Shown here: one piece after another, positions 12,095 to 21,871 of the stretch
Layout of the letters: the number at the start of each line of letters is the position of its first letter
Position numbering within the stretch: the first letter of the stretch is position 1
From: Prosopocoilus inquinatus
Taxonomy: Eukaryota; Arthropoda; Insecta; Coleoptera; Lucanidae
Reading direction: 5' to 3'
DNA: 64,000 nucleotides
NCBI GenBank assembly: GCA_036172665.1
Contig: CM069870.1
Location: 20,620,001-20,684,000, forward strand
The notes under the pieces: generated by a model
What the model was told of the DNA's origin: nothing
What the model saw: only the letters and a program-made list of their open reading frames with translations
Databases searched by the model: none
Program-made: the position numbers and the translations under genes

Positions 12095-12343
12095 TTTTAT
12101 AATTTCCAAAACCAAAACATAGTAATAATGTCATCATCAATACAAAACATTTTTTGAATTTTACGGATTAGGGAGTGCTCGAGCGCGTAGGACTTTTCTA
12201 AAACATTTCGAATTAAATTTATTTGTTTCGGCGAAAATGGCTAAATTTGGAAAGAAAGGAGAGCCGAACGTTGGGGTTTAATTTGTTTGTACAGTTTCTG
12301 AGCTCAAGAGAAACCCACCTCCGAGTTTCTTAGGAATTCATTT

Positions 12344-12415
12344 TTACGTCTTTGCCAATGGATTTCTAGTTTTCCGTGCATTTTGATCCTCACTACGCCT
12401 TTGCTCTTCCTCCAT
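12344..12415 (-). CDS. Candidate 23-codon ORF or exon
   Basis: A minus-strand ORF starting MEEEQRRSEDQNARK and ending PLAKT. A possible splice donor, GTAAAA, overlaps its last codons, so it could be an exon rather than a complete ORF. It sits between the HMG-box gene and the 39-codon ORF on the same strand. Too short to judge by itself. Confidence 0.2.
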   Translation of the reverse strand: MEEEQRRSEDQNARKTRNPLAKT

Positions 12416-12469
12416 TTCGATAAACATAATTCCAAAGACAGATAAGGTTTGCCGAAGAGTAAAGTTTTT

Positions 12470-12500
12470 TTCTATTTATTGTCAAAAACAAGTATTTATT
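12470..12500 (-). terminator. Poly(A) signals for the HMG-box gene
   Basis: Read on the minus strand there are two AATAAA hexamers, at about 12491-12498 and 12473-12480, 70-100 bases after the HMG-box stop codon. Position and strand fit 3' end formation for that gene. Confidence 0.5.
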
Positions 12501-12568
12501 AATTTAATCGTAAAAAAAGGTAATTTTGTATAAATTTGTATAAATCGTGGGTGAGTCGTCGTTGTCGT

Positions 12569-12796
12569 TTACTTCTTCTTTTTTCGATATTCGTTCTTCT
12601 CAGCCTCGGACATCTTCCTCCAACGTTCTCCGGCAATCCTACACATCTCGGTGGCGACGACGTTCGGCCTGTCCGGACTGCTCCACATTTCCTTCAGGAA
12701 ATTTATGAACGGGTTGTTGCTGGCACGCTTTCTCCTTTTCGACGATGAAGTCTTGGACTTCTTCCTGACACGTCTCGGTCTTTCATCGTCGCTCAT
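12569..12796 (-). CDS. Small HMG-box sperm-chromatin-like protein
   Basis: A single-exon gene for a 75-residue protein. Residues 1-27 are very basic and serine-rich (RVRKKSKTSSSKRRKR). Residues about 28-70 form a short HMG box with NPFINFLKEMW, a middle helix around MCRIAGERWRKMS, and EKNEYR, and the protein ends in KKKK. This layout matches the insect MST-HMG-box group, which includes the Drosophila protamine-like proteins that package sperm DNA. That role is inferred from family resemblance. The ATG at 12794-12796 is the first in frame, and two AATAAA signals follow the stop. The lack of an intron and the small size fit a testis-expressed chromatin protein. A retrocopy of a larger HMG protein is the main alternative. 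Local base composition is richer in GC than the flanks, as expected for real coding sequence. Confidence 0.75.
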   Translation of the reverse strand: MSDDERPRRVRKKSKTSSSKRRKRASNNPFINFLKEMWSSPDRPNVVATEMCRIAGERWRKMSEAEKNEYRKKKK

Positions 12797-13387
12797 TTCT
12801 CGTCTTCAAGTGTTATTAGGTATACCCCAAATACAAAACTGACACTGTCAGCGGTGAGTTTAAAACAAACGAATTATTATTTGTGTAGCAATGCAATTTG
12901 TCTGTGCAAGGCGACTTTTTTTTTATTTTACAAAATTGCATTTACTATCCTTTGGTGTTGTTTTCAAAGAGGTTGCTGGACCATCGAAGTACCACCTGCT
13001 CTGTTTTCTTCTTTTTGTTTTTTTTTTCCTTTTTACGTTGATAGTGCCGAGACGTTTATTACTTATTATCGATCCCGTGCAACATCCATTACAACACTCA
13101 AGATTGATATCCTTGCGGCATTTTTACTTAAGAAAAATCTAAGCGGAAAATGGCAAATATTAAGTTACTGGCGGCGGTGAGCGAAGCTATTGCGATGTAA
13201 AACTTTATTAGACACTTTCAAGAAGGGGCGTAAAAGTTGGGGAATATGATTATAAAATGTATCGATCACTTCTCTGCAACCGTTGTGCTTAATAAAAATG
13301 TCGTCGGTCTTTTCTGATAGGGCATCGGAAGTTTTCCTGTTGTGTTTTCACCCGGACGTGCATTTCGAAAAGGAAAAGAAAATATTA
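12797..13387. other. HMG-box gene upstream region; no other gene
   Basis: This would hold the promoter of the minus-strand HMG-box gene. I see no convincing TATA box or initiator. Plus-strand ORFs here (12854-13180 and neighbours) lack family resemblance and are not called. Confidence 0.4.
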
Positions 13388-13662
13388 ATATTGTTACGAC
13401 TTCGGGGTTGGCAAATAATAATCGTCGCTTGATTTCAAAAAAAATTTTAATTAAACACTCGCTTAAGACAGTACAAATAAATCGAACAATATCTTACGAC
13501 ACTTATTTTGATAAATAATAATTAAATATTTCATCGTTTATTTCGCCTAAGTTGCTGGCACTTCGCTTAGTAAACGTAAACTTTTTAAACTGCGCGCCGA
13601 CCTCCTTTAAGTATTCAATACAGCCGTTACTAGAAACGCCTGGAACGTCATGGAAGTCACAC

Positions 13663-13684
13663 GAACTTTCTGGAACATTCCAGA
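13663..13684. promoter_or_regulatory. Heat-shock element inside the LTR
   Basis: Alternating 5-bp modules GAAct, TTCtg, GAAca, TTCca and GA make a near-perfect HSF binding site of more than four units. It lies inside the solo LTR and is followed at once by CAGATGGCG, a CTCF-like core. Heat-inducible LTRs with such elements are known in insects; activity here is inference. Confidence 0.65.
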
Positions 13685-13699
13685 CAGATGGCGAGTCTT

Positions 13700-13910
13700 C
13701 TTCAGAATGCGTAACTACGCGTTTCCATCAACCTGCATTTATTGGTCAACAGTTCAGAATACGTAACTACGCGTTTCCGTCAACCTGCATTTATTGGTCA
13801 ACAGTCGGTTGACCAATAAATGCAGGTTGAAAGAAACGCGTAGTTACGCATTCTGCGTTGCATTTATTGGTCAACAGCCGGTTGACCAATAAATGGCGCG
13901 ATTCGTCTAA
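13700..13910. repeat. Nested hairpins within the LTR
   Basis: A ~57-bp unit (CGTAACTACGCGTTTCC, then CAACCTGCATTTATTGGTC) is present twice in direct orientation (from 13709 and 13758) and once inverted (to 13852), so the second and third copies form a hairpin with arms of about 50 bp. A second hairpin, GCATTTATTGGTCAACAG against GGTTGACCAATAAATG, follows to 13894. Confidence 0.8.
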
Positions 13911-13997
13911 ATATAAAATTTATTGACGTCCGGCTGTAACAATATATAAAGATTTTTTTTTGAAGCGACACATTTTTTTATTCAAGATAAATGTCTC

Positions 13998-14062
13998 TGA
14001 GTTACGTTTCTGCTGAAGAAGCCCCAAGCAGGGCTGAAACAGCTGTCCAGAGGCTGCTCGAG
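13998..14062 (+). ncRNA. Type I hammerhead ribozyme, copy 1
   Basis: The core reads CTGAAGA (14013-14019), stem II AGCCC/GGGCT with a CAAGCA loop, GAAAC (14036-14040), a two-base-pair stem III closing an AGCT loop, then GTC with predicted cleavage after C14047. The distal part of stem I differs from copy 3 (CTCTGAGT instead of TCGAGC), so the outer helix is weaker. The minimal stem III is typical of hammerheads in Penelope-like elements and retrozymes. Confidence 0.7.
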
Positions 14063-14308
14063 GTTCTCACTGCAATCAAGAACGATTTGCACAAAATTTT
14101 TCTAAAACCTTTCATTATGCTTTGACAGCAAGCATGACCGCCTTGCATGGGGGACTCATTAGGAGCAAATCCCGCTTCAATTTGTCTATCCTACTGCAAT
14201 GTTAGGTCAAAAAGCGATAGTAAGATGTCGCTATTTTATATGTTCATCATTTTTACATCGCATTTGCGAATAAATTGGGCAAGTCGTTTTTGGTCTGCAG
14301 TAGGAATG

Positions 14309-14373
14309 TCGAGCTACGTTTCTCCTGAAGAAGCCCCAAGCAGGGCTGAAACAGCTGTCCAGAGGCTGCTCGA
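14309..14373 (+). ncRNA. Type I hammerhead ribozyme, copy 2
   Basis: Same layout as copy 3, with distal stem I TCGAGC (14309-14314) paired to GCTCGA (14368-14373) and GTC cleavage after C14359. The base just before the CTGAAGA core is C rather than G, which breaks the first stem I pair and may lower activity. Confidence 0.75.
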
Positions 14374-14620
14374 GGTTCTCACTGCAATCAAAAACGATTT
14401 GCACAAAATTTTTCTAAAATCTTTCATTATGCTTTGACAGCAAGCATGGCCGCCTTGCATGGGGGACTCATTAGGAGCAAATCCCGCTTCAATTTGTCTA
14501 TCCTACTGCAATGTTAGGTCAAAAAGCGATAGTAAGATGTCGCTATTTTATATGTTCATCATTTTTACATCGCATTTGCGAATAAATTGGGCAAGTCGTT
14601 TTTGGTCTGCAGTGGGAATG

Positions 14621-14685
14621 TCGAGCTACGTTTCTGCTGAAGAAGCCCCAAGCAGGGCTGAAACAGCTGTCCAGAGGCTGCTCGA
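14621..14685 (+). ncRNA. Type I hammerhead ribozyme, copy 3
   Basis: All core elements are present: proximal stem I TCTG with CAGA, an internal loop, distal stem I TCGAGC with GCTCGA, core CTGAAGA, stem II AGCCC/GGGCT, GAAAC, a minimal stem III with AGCT loop, and GTC with cleavage predicted after C14671. This is the best-formed copy. Self-cleavage would release 312-nt monomers from an array transcript. Confidence 0.8.
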
Positions 14686-14859
14686 GGTTCTCACTGCAAT
14701 CAAAAACGATTTGCACAAAACTTTTCTAAAGACGTTTTTACTGTTTTTAATGTCGTCTCTCCTTTCTCAAGAAAGAAATTAGAAGAGGTCCTCATAATTG
14801 ATTGTATCCCACGAGACAAAGTTCTACCTTATGGACTCATGGATGTATTTAGCCAGGAT

Positions 14860-15990
14860 CTTCTTTAGGCGAGGGCAAAATTAGATCAAATCTTATCGAA
14901 ATAAAAAAATTACAGAAATTAAAATGTTTAAGAAAATTTACGACAGAAGTTAAATTTTTTTTAAGGAAAATCGAAAAAAAAACCTCTTGAAGATTGAAAG
15001 AAAAAATGTTAAAAATTAAATATTTTAAGAAAGTGAAAAGTCGTTGGGAATTTAAACGCGATATTTCAAAATTAGAGAAAAAATTTTCGAAGTTAACCCA
15101 AACCAACCGAACTGAACCTAACTGAAGCCAATCCAAGAAAAGAATTTTACAACAGATAAAATGTTAAAACGTAGGAAATTATCAAAAATCGAAAATTAAA
15201 CTGTATGAGAAAAAGAAACGAGGAATCTTAAACATTAAAAATCTAAAAATTAAAATCACAGAAAAATGAAACGCAATATCTTTAAAAATTAAAAAAAATT
15301 TTAAAGTTCAACCGAACTAAACCGAACTTAAGTGAATTCAACCCAAATAAACCGAAGTTAAGGGAACCCAAACTTATTGAACTAAATCCAAATGAACCCA
15401 ACTTTAAAAAAATTAAAATCATAGAAAATTTAAACACAATATCTTTAAAAATTTTTAAAATATTTCAAGGATATGTAAACCAAACTTAAGCGAACCCAAC
15501 CCAACTAAAATGAAGCTAAGCGAATCCAAACCTACTGAACTAAAACCAACGGAACCCAAATTTTGTTTTAAACACAAAATTTGAAGCATTGAAAACATTT
15601 AATGAAAACTGAAACCAAGTGAATTCCATTGAAGAAAGAAATTTTACTAAACTTAATAAAAGTAAGAAATTATCAAAAATCGAAACAGAAAATTCAAAAA
15701 AAACTGAAACATTTAAACGTAAAATGTTAAACGTAAATATTAGAAAAAGGTCCAGAAAATAAAATGTAAAAATCGATTCGAGATCAACACAATTAATCAG
15801 CTATATAAATTGAACCCAGCCGAAGTGAAGATTTTTACAAAAAAATTAAAATGTACGAAAGTATTAAAAATCGAAACAAAAAAAAATAAATATTAAAAAT
15901 TTGCAAGAAATAAAAAAATATAAATAATTAGAAAATTAAGACAAAAAATGTTAAGAATTAATTAAAAATAAGAATTTGGTTTTTTTCTGT
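14860..15990 (+). repeat. A-rich block with AACCGAACT words
   Basis: A-rich on the plus strand, with many degenerate words such as AACCGAACTGAACC and CCCAACTAAAATGAAG between 15060 and 15640. It is the opposite-strand counterpart of 10240-11110. No gene. Confidence 0.55.
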
Positions 15991-16469
15991 TCGTTCAATT
16001 GTGCACTTCATCTTTGCCTATAGTTCTCTTTTGTTATTCGTCGTCGTCGAATTAATTTTTGCTTATTGTACTGCGTTGAACTTATTTGTGCGATAATTTT
16101 GTTAGGTTTTTTTTCAAGAAGGAAATTTTCAAGGAAGCGTCGTCGTTTTTTTCATGTCGTAAATCTCTTATCTGCAAAGAACTTGAAGAGGTTGCCACTG
16201 TACGGAACATGTCTTAAAATTCCGTAAATACCAACAAAAATAGGCCTGCTCTGAGTCTTAAAAAGATCGCTAACGGCTAACAGGCAGCTAAATGTACACG
16301 ACTGGGCATTTGGTACATCGTAGGTCACGTGGTATGCAGGATTTAATGAAGGTCAGATTCAAGCAATGAAGAACTTAAGAAGAAATTAATCTACTATATG
16401 TGTACAAATCATTCACCATCTTTTGACGTTCTAGTAGGCCATTTTTTTTCCTTTGGGTTACGCACATGC

Positions 16470-16565
16470 AGGGTTGCCAGATTGGATGAATTTTCGGCAT
16501 TTGACCTACATTTTAGACATTTGACGTAAACAAAAATCTTATTTGGCGCTTGGCTTCTGATTTGG
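16470..16565. repeat. Dispersed repeat shared with 60960-61045
   Basis: CAGGGTTGCCAGATTGG is followed by GCATTTGACC, TACATTTTAGACAT and CTTATTTGGCGC. The same order of words is found at 60960-61045. The minus-strand ORF at 16409-16603 lies on this repeat and is not called. Confidence 0.6.
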
Positions 16566-16599
16566 GCGACTTTTGTTGATATCGTCACATAACGACATT

Positions 16600-17400
16600 T
16601 CATATTTTTTCTTTCTCTTTTGTTTCGTTTTAAAGAATTGATGTTTTACATTTTATTCACGGTTCATTTGTTTTATTTTGTCGTTTTGTTTCAAGCCCGT
16701 TTCTTGACTTGCAGAAGTTCTTGACTGGAGAATCTACCTTTTTTCGTTTATTTCTTTATCGTCTATCCATTCTTCTCTTGTTTTTAATTCTGTTTTTCGT
16801 TTGTTTCATTTTATCCTTTTGTTTCCTGCTAGTTCTGAAAAAAATTTCGGTCATTATTTATTTATTTTTTGCCTATCCATAGTTCTGTTTTTTTTTTCTT
16901 TTTTTCACATTTTTCTTCGTTTCAAAGACTCTTATTTCTTTTGTCCATCTCACTATAGTGGTACTTCTGTTTCAAATTCATTTTGCGCTTTCTTATTTTT
17001 CTTTTGTTTATTTTTATCAAACTGATTTTTCATCACACTTTGTTGACTGACGCTTTTTTATAGTTGTGTTTTATTTTCTACTAGTTTTTTTTCTATTTTA
17101 TTTTTCGTCTAGAGTCTAGAGATTCATTTGTTTTTTTTTTGTTCTTCTTAGTCGTCAATCTTTTTTTGTTTTTCGCTGTTCTTTATGTTTTCGTACTGTG
17201 TATCTCCTTTTCGTATTGAATTGATTTTTTCGTATTTTCTTGACATTTTTTTTGTAGTTCGTCGTTTTTCATTTGCTTTGTGTCCATGCTAGTTGTGATC
17301 TTCTTTTGTTTTACGCAATATACTTCGTTGTCCGTCTCTTTTTTTCGGTTTACATTTTATCGTGTTATTGACTTTTCACAATTTGCTTTTATTTTCCACC
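16600..17400 (-). repeat. T-rich strand-asymmetric block
   Basis: T/C-rich plus strand with TTTTGTTT and TCGTCTTTTG words, like other members of the asymmetric family. ORFs are F/L/S-rich artefacts. Confidence 0.5.
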
Positions 17401-17550
17401 ATTTTTTGATTCATTCGGAAAATTGTTGTTTTCCGTTTGACTAAGTTTAACTTGAAGGCTTTCGCGGCCGTCGTCCATGGTTGAATTCTTGACTTCCGGT
17501 TCGAACCGCGTGTCTCGGATTTCTTCTACTGTCGACGTTTCGTTCTCCAT
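17389..17550 (-). CDS. Candidate 53-codon ORF, possible first exon
   Basis: In a GC-richer island at about 17450-17640 the minus strand encodes a 53-codon ORF beginning MENETSTVEEIRDTRF and continuing with PEVKNSTMDDGRE, of ordinary soluble-protein composition. Upstream on the same strand and in the same frame lie CAG/CAC triplets (QHQ, QQQYHHHQQQ) ended by a TGA, as in insect opa-type repeats. A second minus-strand frame is also open (RPPSAAVPPPSATALRK). On the plus strand the same island has a good acceptor before 17556 and a GTAAGT donor at 17626, with a frame encoding a hydrophobic MVVVLLLKVVLMLLL. Which strand is coding is unresolved. Confidence 0.3.
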   Translation of the reverse strand: MENETSTVEEIRDTRFEPEVKNSTMDDGRESLQVKLSQTENNNFPNESKNGGK

Positions 17551-17639
17551 TGCAGAAAAACTTCCTCAGGGCTGTTGCTGATGGTGGTGGTACTGCTGCT
17601 GAAGGTGGTCTTGATGCTGCTTCTTGTAAGTCATTGAGA

Positions 17640-18490
17640 TTCGACGAGTCTCAACGACTTACGGTCGGTAAGGTTAATGAAAATAAAATAATTCATAACA
17701 TTTACCGGTGGAAGCTCCGAGTTTCAGTAACAGAAATAATGAAATTCTAACCTAATTTTGTGACGTCCATGTTGTTTAGTGATGCCAACAAAAACGTTCT
17801 GCTCTGAATGTCAAAAGATCGTGAACGGAAAATATAAACAAAATATTTAAGTAAAAAGTGACAAAAATGATAAAAATAAATATTAACATCTCTCAAACTT
17901 AGAGTAAACGCATGTTATGATATAATAACAACGCAGAGAGAGATGAAAGTCTGCCGGTTTTTATGTAATGCAGTTGTAAAGTTGCGTACAACGATGCTCA
18001 CCATAAATGGTACCATTTGACAGTTTCACAGCCCTTACGCTGAACATCCTTAAGGGTGCGGTTCGCATGCAGGAGTATCATTTAAGTTAAGCGTCATAGT
18101 ACATGCACACTTATAATCCAGTTTTTATACAGTAAAGTTGTTTTATAACTTCAGTCTTTTTTCAATCTCAAAATCGATTTGAAAACACTAACTCGCATTT
18201 TGTTTAGCGTAAAACAAGTTTAATGCAAAATCGACGGTGACACTTTTAATGGCCCGTAAAAGTCATGCATTTTTGGTACATAAAATGGCACCGACCGTAA
18301 AGCATTTTATGCCACTACAGCTTTATTCGACAGAAAAATATTTCCGCACGATTTCATTGTTTCTCCGCCGAGAAAATGGATCCTATAATATTATAGAGTG
18401 AATTTATTTTAATATAAAATGTAGCTGTTATAAGCAAAGCGTATGAATCTGAAAATCCATACACAATCTAAATTAAAATTAAATTGTCCT
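17640..18490. other. No gene seen
   Basis: Unique-looking AT-rich sequence without a supported gene or repeat. Confidence 0.4.
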
Positions 18491-18495
18491 TTTTA

Positions 18496-19677
18496 TACAG
18501 GCTGTCTCTAAATTCCGTGGACATGGCTTAACCACAGATTCCTGGACTCAAAATAAGACGATTTAACCAAACTTATCTATATCCATAATGGTCTCGTTAA
18601 GCCGGTATTCTTCTTTAAAGTTCTTGAAGATGAAGTTAGTTTTTCTTATAACTGAGGAACGCCTGAACCGATTTGGATGAAATTTGGTATGAGGTTTCAC
18701 AAGAAGGTGAGGGTCATATTTACAGGTGGTTTTAGTTACTTGCAGTTAACCACTAGTGTGAGAAACACATATCTTACCATAACTTTTTTGAGGTTAGGAA
18801 GATAACTTTAATTAATAAATTTTTAGAAAGAAGCACTCGATAGGAAGTTTTTCCTTGTCTTTGCAATTTTTGATATTTCTTACGGTTTAGTCACAAAATA
18901 AAATTTAAGTGGCTGCAGAGTTACTTATGGAAAACGGGCACGCTCTAGCGCCTTCTAGGTGTATAACTAATTTATTTTCGGAAAGAGTTATTGACCTTTT
19001 ATGTATCTTTGCAAACTTTGCTTTCTGTCACGGTTTAGTCACAAAATAAAGAAATCTAAAAGACTAAAACGTTTTTAGTGACTTAAGGCACCTCAAGATT
19101 TCAATTTAATTAATTACAGTCACTAATATCATGGATAATCCACTACATTAAAAGACTAAAATGCCTTTCTTTCAAAATGATTTTATTTAGAATTTCAAGT
19201 TGCCAATTAATGACTTTTTCTCAAAATAAATAAATTAAGCATTTAAAAGGCGGTAAAGTATACCTGTTTTCAATAAAAAATGCTGCAGTCACTTACATTT
19301 TCTTATTTTGTGACTAAACCGTAAGAAATATCAAAAACTACAAAGACACGAAAAAGCTTTCTCTCCAGTGCTTCTTCCTAAAAATTTTTAACTAAGTTAT
19401 CATCCTAACCCCAAAAAGTTATAGTAACTTATATGTAGTGGCAACCCTGTTTTTCTCATTAGCGGTTCACTGCGAGAAACTAAAACCACCTGTAAATGTG
19501 ACTTACCTTTTTGTGGGATCTCACGACATTTCCTTTGTTATAAGAAAAATTAACTTTGAAGAAGAATATCGGCTTAATGAGACCATTTCGGATATAGGTA
19601 AGTTTGATTAAATCGTCTTATTTTGAGCCCAGGAATCTGTGGTTAAGCCATATCCACGGAATTTAGAGATACCTGTA
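18496..19677. mobile_element. Foldback Tc1/mariner-type element, 1.18 kb
   Basis: Terminal inverted repeats begin TACAGGCTGTCTCTAAATTC on the left and end with TTTAGAGATACCTGTA on the right, with TA duplicated outside. The arms are long: homologous words in inverse order, such as CTTACGGTTTAGTCACAAAA against TTTTGTGACTAAACCGTAAG, extend about 430 bp inward on each side. No transposase is encoded. Ends and target site fit a non-autonomous Tc1/mariner relative. Confidence 0.8.
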
Positions 19678-19679
19678 TA

Positions 19680-20870
19680 AAATATAATAAAACATGAAAT
19701 GAATGACAGCTGTCAACTGTCATGAATCTGTTCTTTTATTACCACGGTCTCTCACAGATAATTCAAGAACGCATTACTGTCTCCCACTCAACGCGATTCG
19801 GCGCCATACACTTAAATCCTGACGGGATGTGTAGCAGTCCTTGAACGCTATACTCCTCTACCCATGTTACGCCAATGAAAACTGAATTAAATTTGAGAGA
19901 CTGTAGACTCTAGTTATTAGTGATACAAATAATAATAGCAACTCTTTCAATTAAATTCGGAAGCAAGAAAAAGTAGACAAGCACAGTTACAGTGATTACA
20001 GTTTCCTGTAATCATTCTTTCTGAAAATGGTGGTGATTAAAGACGACTTCACTGTTAACATTTAAAAAATTTAAAAGTTTTCAAAATTAACAAGTTTAAA
20101 ACTTTGGTATAAATCTGTGAATTCGAATCTATGGCATTTTGAGAAAAATAATTAGAGGAAACTGTAGTTTGTCTACTTTTTTTGCTTTCAACTGCACTTT
20201 AGATATATACAGTGTTTCTCGAAAGTGACGGATAAATTCTATAAAATGGTTAAGATAAATGTTTCCTAAAAATGCTCTGAAGGGTCGATTTTTATCCCCT
20301 AAGCGATAACAACCACAACTTTAAAAAATCAGAAAAAGCGGAAATAGGTTAGAATTATTTAACGACGCGACCGTAGGTGATTTCTGATTGGTAGACAAAC
20401 AGGCCTATGATGTATCATTGATGTTAAGAATAACAGCACTGTTATGCGAGTAACTGCTTCCGATTTGAAAAGTAATATGATGTATCATCGTAACATAACA
20501 TGTGCAGTTATTTTGAGGTGTTAGTTTATTTCTGATTGGTGTTATATTTGAACTAGCATGCACTTATCTGAACGGTACTAAATAACAGGCCGTTAAGGGT
20601 AACTTGTCTTAAACATTTCAATTTATTTTTAAATGAGACAATTGACAAATAGAATCAAATTTACAGTTGGAAAGAATTGATTTCCCTTTTTATTGGATTC
20701 GAAAAGTTGATGATTCTCGGCCTAATCTTCTATTCGTTTCTCACTCTTGCATGCACTGAAACAGCATTCGTTCTCGCTCACATTTCTGCTCTCACCGTAC
20801 ACGGCGCATGAAATTTGAAATGTAGAATGTCAATTTTGAAATTTTAAAAATTAATAACGATAAAAAATGG
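19680..20870. other. No gene seen
   Basis: AT-rich. It contains a short palindromic patch near 19706 (ACAGCTGT) and repeated TGATGTATCAT words near 20408 and 20474, but no supported gene. Confidence 0.4.
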
Positions 20871-20877
20871 TTTTAGA

Positions 20878-20960
20878 AAAATTTTGTGCAAATCGTTTTT
20901 GATTGCAATGTTAGGTCAAAAAGCGATAGTAAGATGTCGCTATTTTATATGTTCATGATA
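20878..20960. repeat. Rearranged fragment of the 312-bp satellite
   Basis: The inverse complement of the satellite segment TGCAATCAAAAACGATTTGC is fused to a forward segment from AATGTTAGGTCAAAAAGCG through TATGTTCAT. The hammerhead is not included. The head-to-head fusion shows the sequence moved or rearranged outside the tandem array. Confidence 0.75.
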
Positions 20961-21089
20961 AAAAATGAGATTACAATATATTTCATTGAATGGGAAACAT
21001 TTCATGAAATTTTTCATGAAATATTTCAAAGAATTAGGATTCGTGAGATTTTTACATCACCACTAGGTCTTCAATCCAGGGATGTACAC

Positions 21090-21780
21090 GCATGTTACAA
21101 AAGGTTAGGGTTAACGTTTCGGTTTCAATTTTAAGCTGATTTCGGTTACGGTTTCAGTTAGGGTTTTCTGTCGTCTTGGCTTAGGGTTTTTTTAAGGTTT
21201 TCAAAGGGTGCACTCTTTAAAGGAAGAAAGAGAAGTAAATACAGTATAATGAAATAAAACTTACAATTTTTAAACACAAACATAAAATTTATCGCCACTT
21301 CGGTAACAAATTTGACTTACATTTTTTTTCTAAAATGGCAACTGGCGACCAAAATAAGCGAATTAATTTTTATTATGTTGTGAGTGACAATACTAAAGTA
21401 CGGAAAAGTTAAGTTCATGGCATTTAATGTTTTTTTTTTTTTTAGTTTTTATTTATTTTTATTTTAATATTTGCTTGACGTGAACAAAACTAATTTAAGT
21501 TGATGTTGAAATTGGTTGTCAACCAACCCAACCCAAAGGACAGGTCTCGCCTGGGGCCTCGCAACAATTTAGGCCGCCTCTGATGTTAGTATAAAGAAAC
21601 GATATCGAAATTAACCGAAAAATTAATAAATTTGGATTTCGATTAGGGTTACTCAGGCATATTAATTTAGGTTTCGGTTACGAATAAGGTTCGAGAAAAT
21701 GTTCGGTTTTTAATGGGTTTTGGGTTTCTTTACGGTTACGGTGTACACCTCTGCTCAAATTACTACAATTTTCAGAAAGA
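21090..21780. other. No gene; GGTTTCGGTTA words
   Basis: Degenerate TTCGGTTACGG and TTAGGGTT words occur at 21095-21185 and 21640-21745. They are irregular and not a telomeric array. The stretch between has no supported gene. Confidence 0.35.
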
Positions 21781-21871
21781 ATAATTATAGGTTACTGTAA
21801 TTTGTCGACTTTTTTTGCTTCCGACAGTACATTGGTAACAATGTCGACAAGAATGAAGCTTGTTGTTTGAC

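Larger units (their letters stand above)
13392..13941 (-). mobile_element. Solo LTR, 550 bp
   Basis: It begins TGTTACGAC and ends GGCTGTAACA, giving TG...CA ends and a 6-bp inverted terminal match, and is flanked by a 4-bp duplication ATAT (13388-13391 and 13942-13945). No internal retrotransposon genes adjoin, so it is a solo LTR. Read on the minus strand it has a heat-shock element, then a TTAAAG TATA-like box and GGTCGGCGCGC. The minus-strand LTR-like segment near 39870-40225 shares these last features. Confidence 0.7.
13985..14747 (+). repeat. 312-bp satellite, about 2.4 units
   Basis: The unit length is exactly 312 bp, as shown by the ATGs at 14147 and 14459 and by the ribozyme cleavage positions 14047, 14359 and 14671. 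Copies differ by only a few bases, so amplification was recent. The ORFs of 96 and 107 codons across the array arise from this repetition. Fragments of the same unit occur near 20878-20985 and 45829-45985. Each full unit carries one hammerhead ribozyme. Confidence 0.9.

Noticed and set aside
14147..14782. Two nearly identical ORFs of 96 and 107 codons
   Set aside because: Both arise from the 312-bp satellite read across unit borders; the conserved part is the ribozyme, not a protein.
21095..21660. GGTTAGGGTTA words resembling telomeric DNA
   Set aside because: Irregular, mixed with TTCGGTTACGG, and only single or double units.
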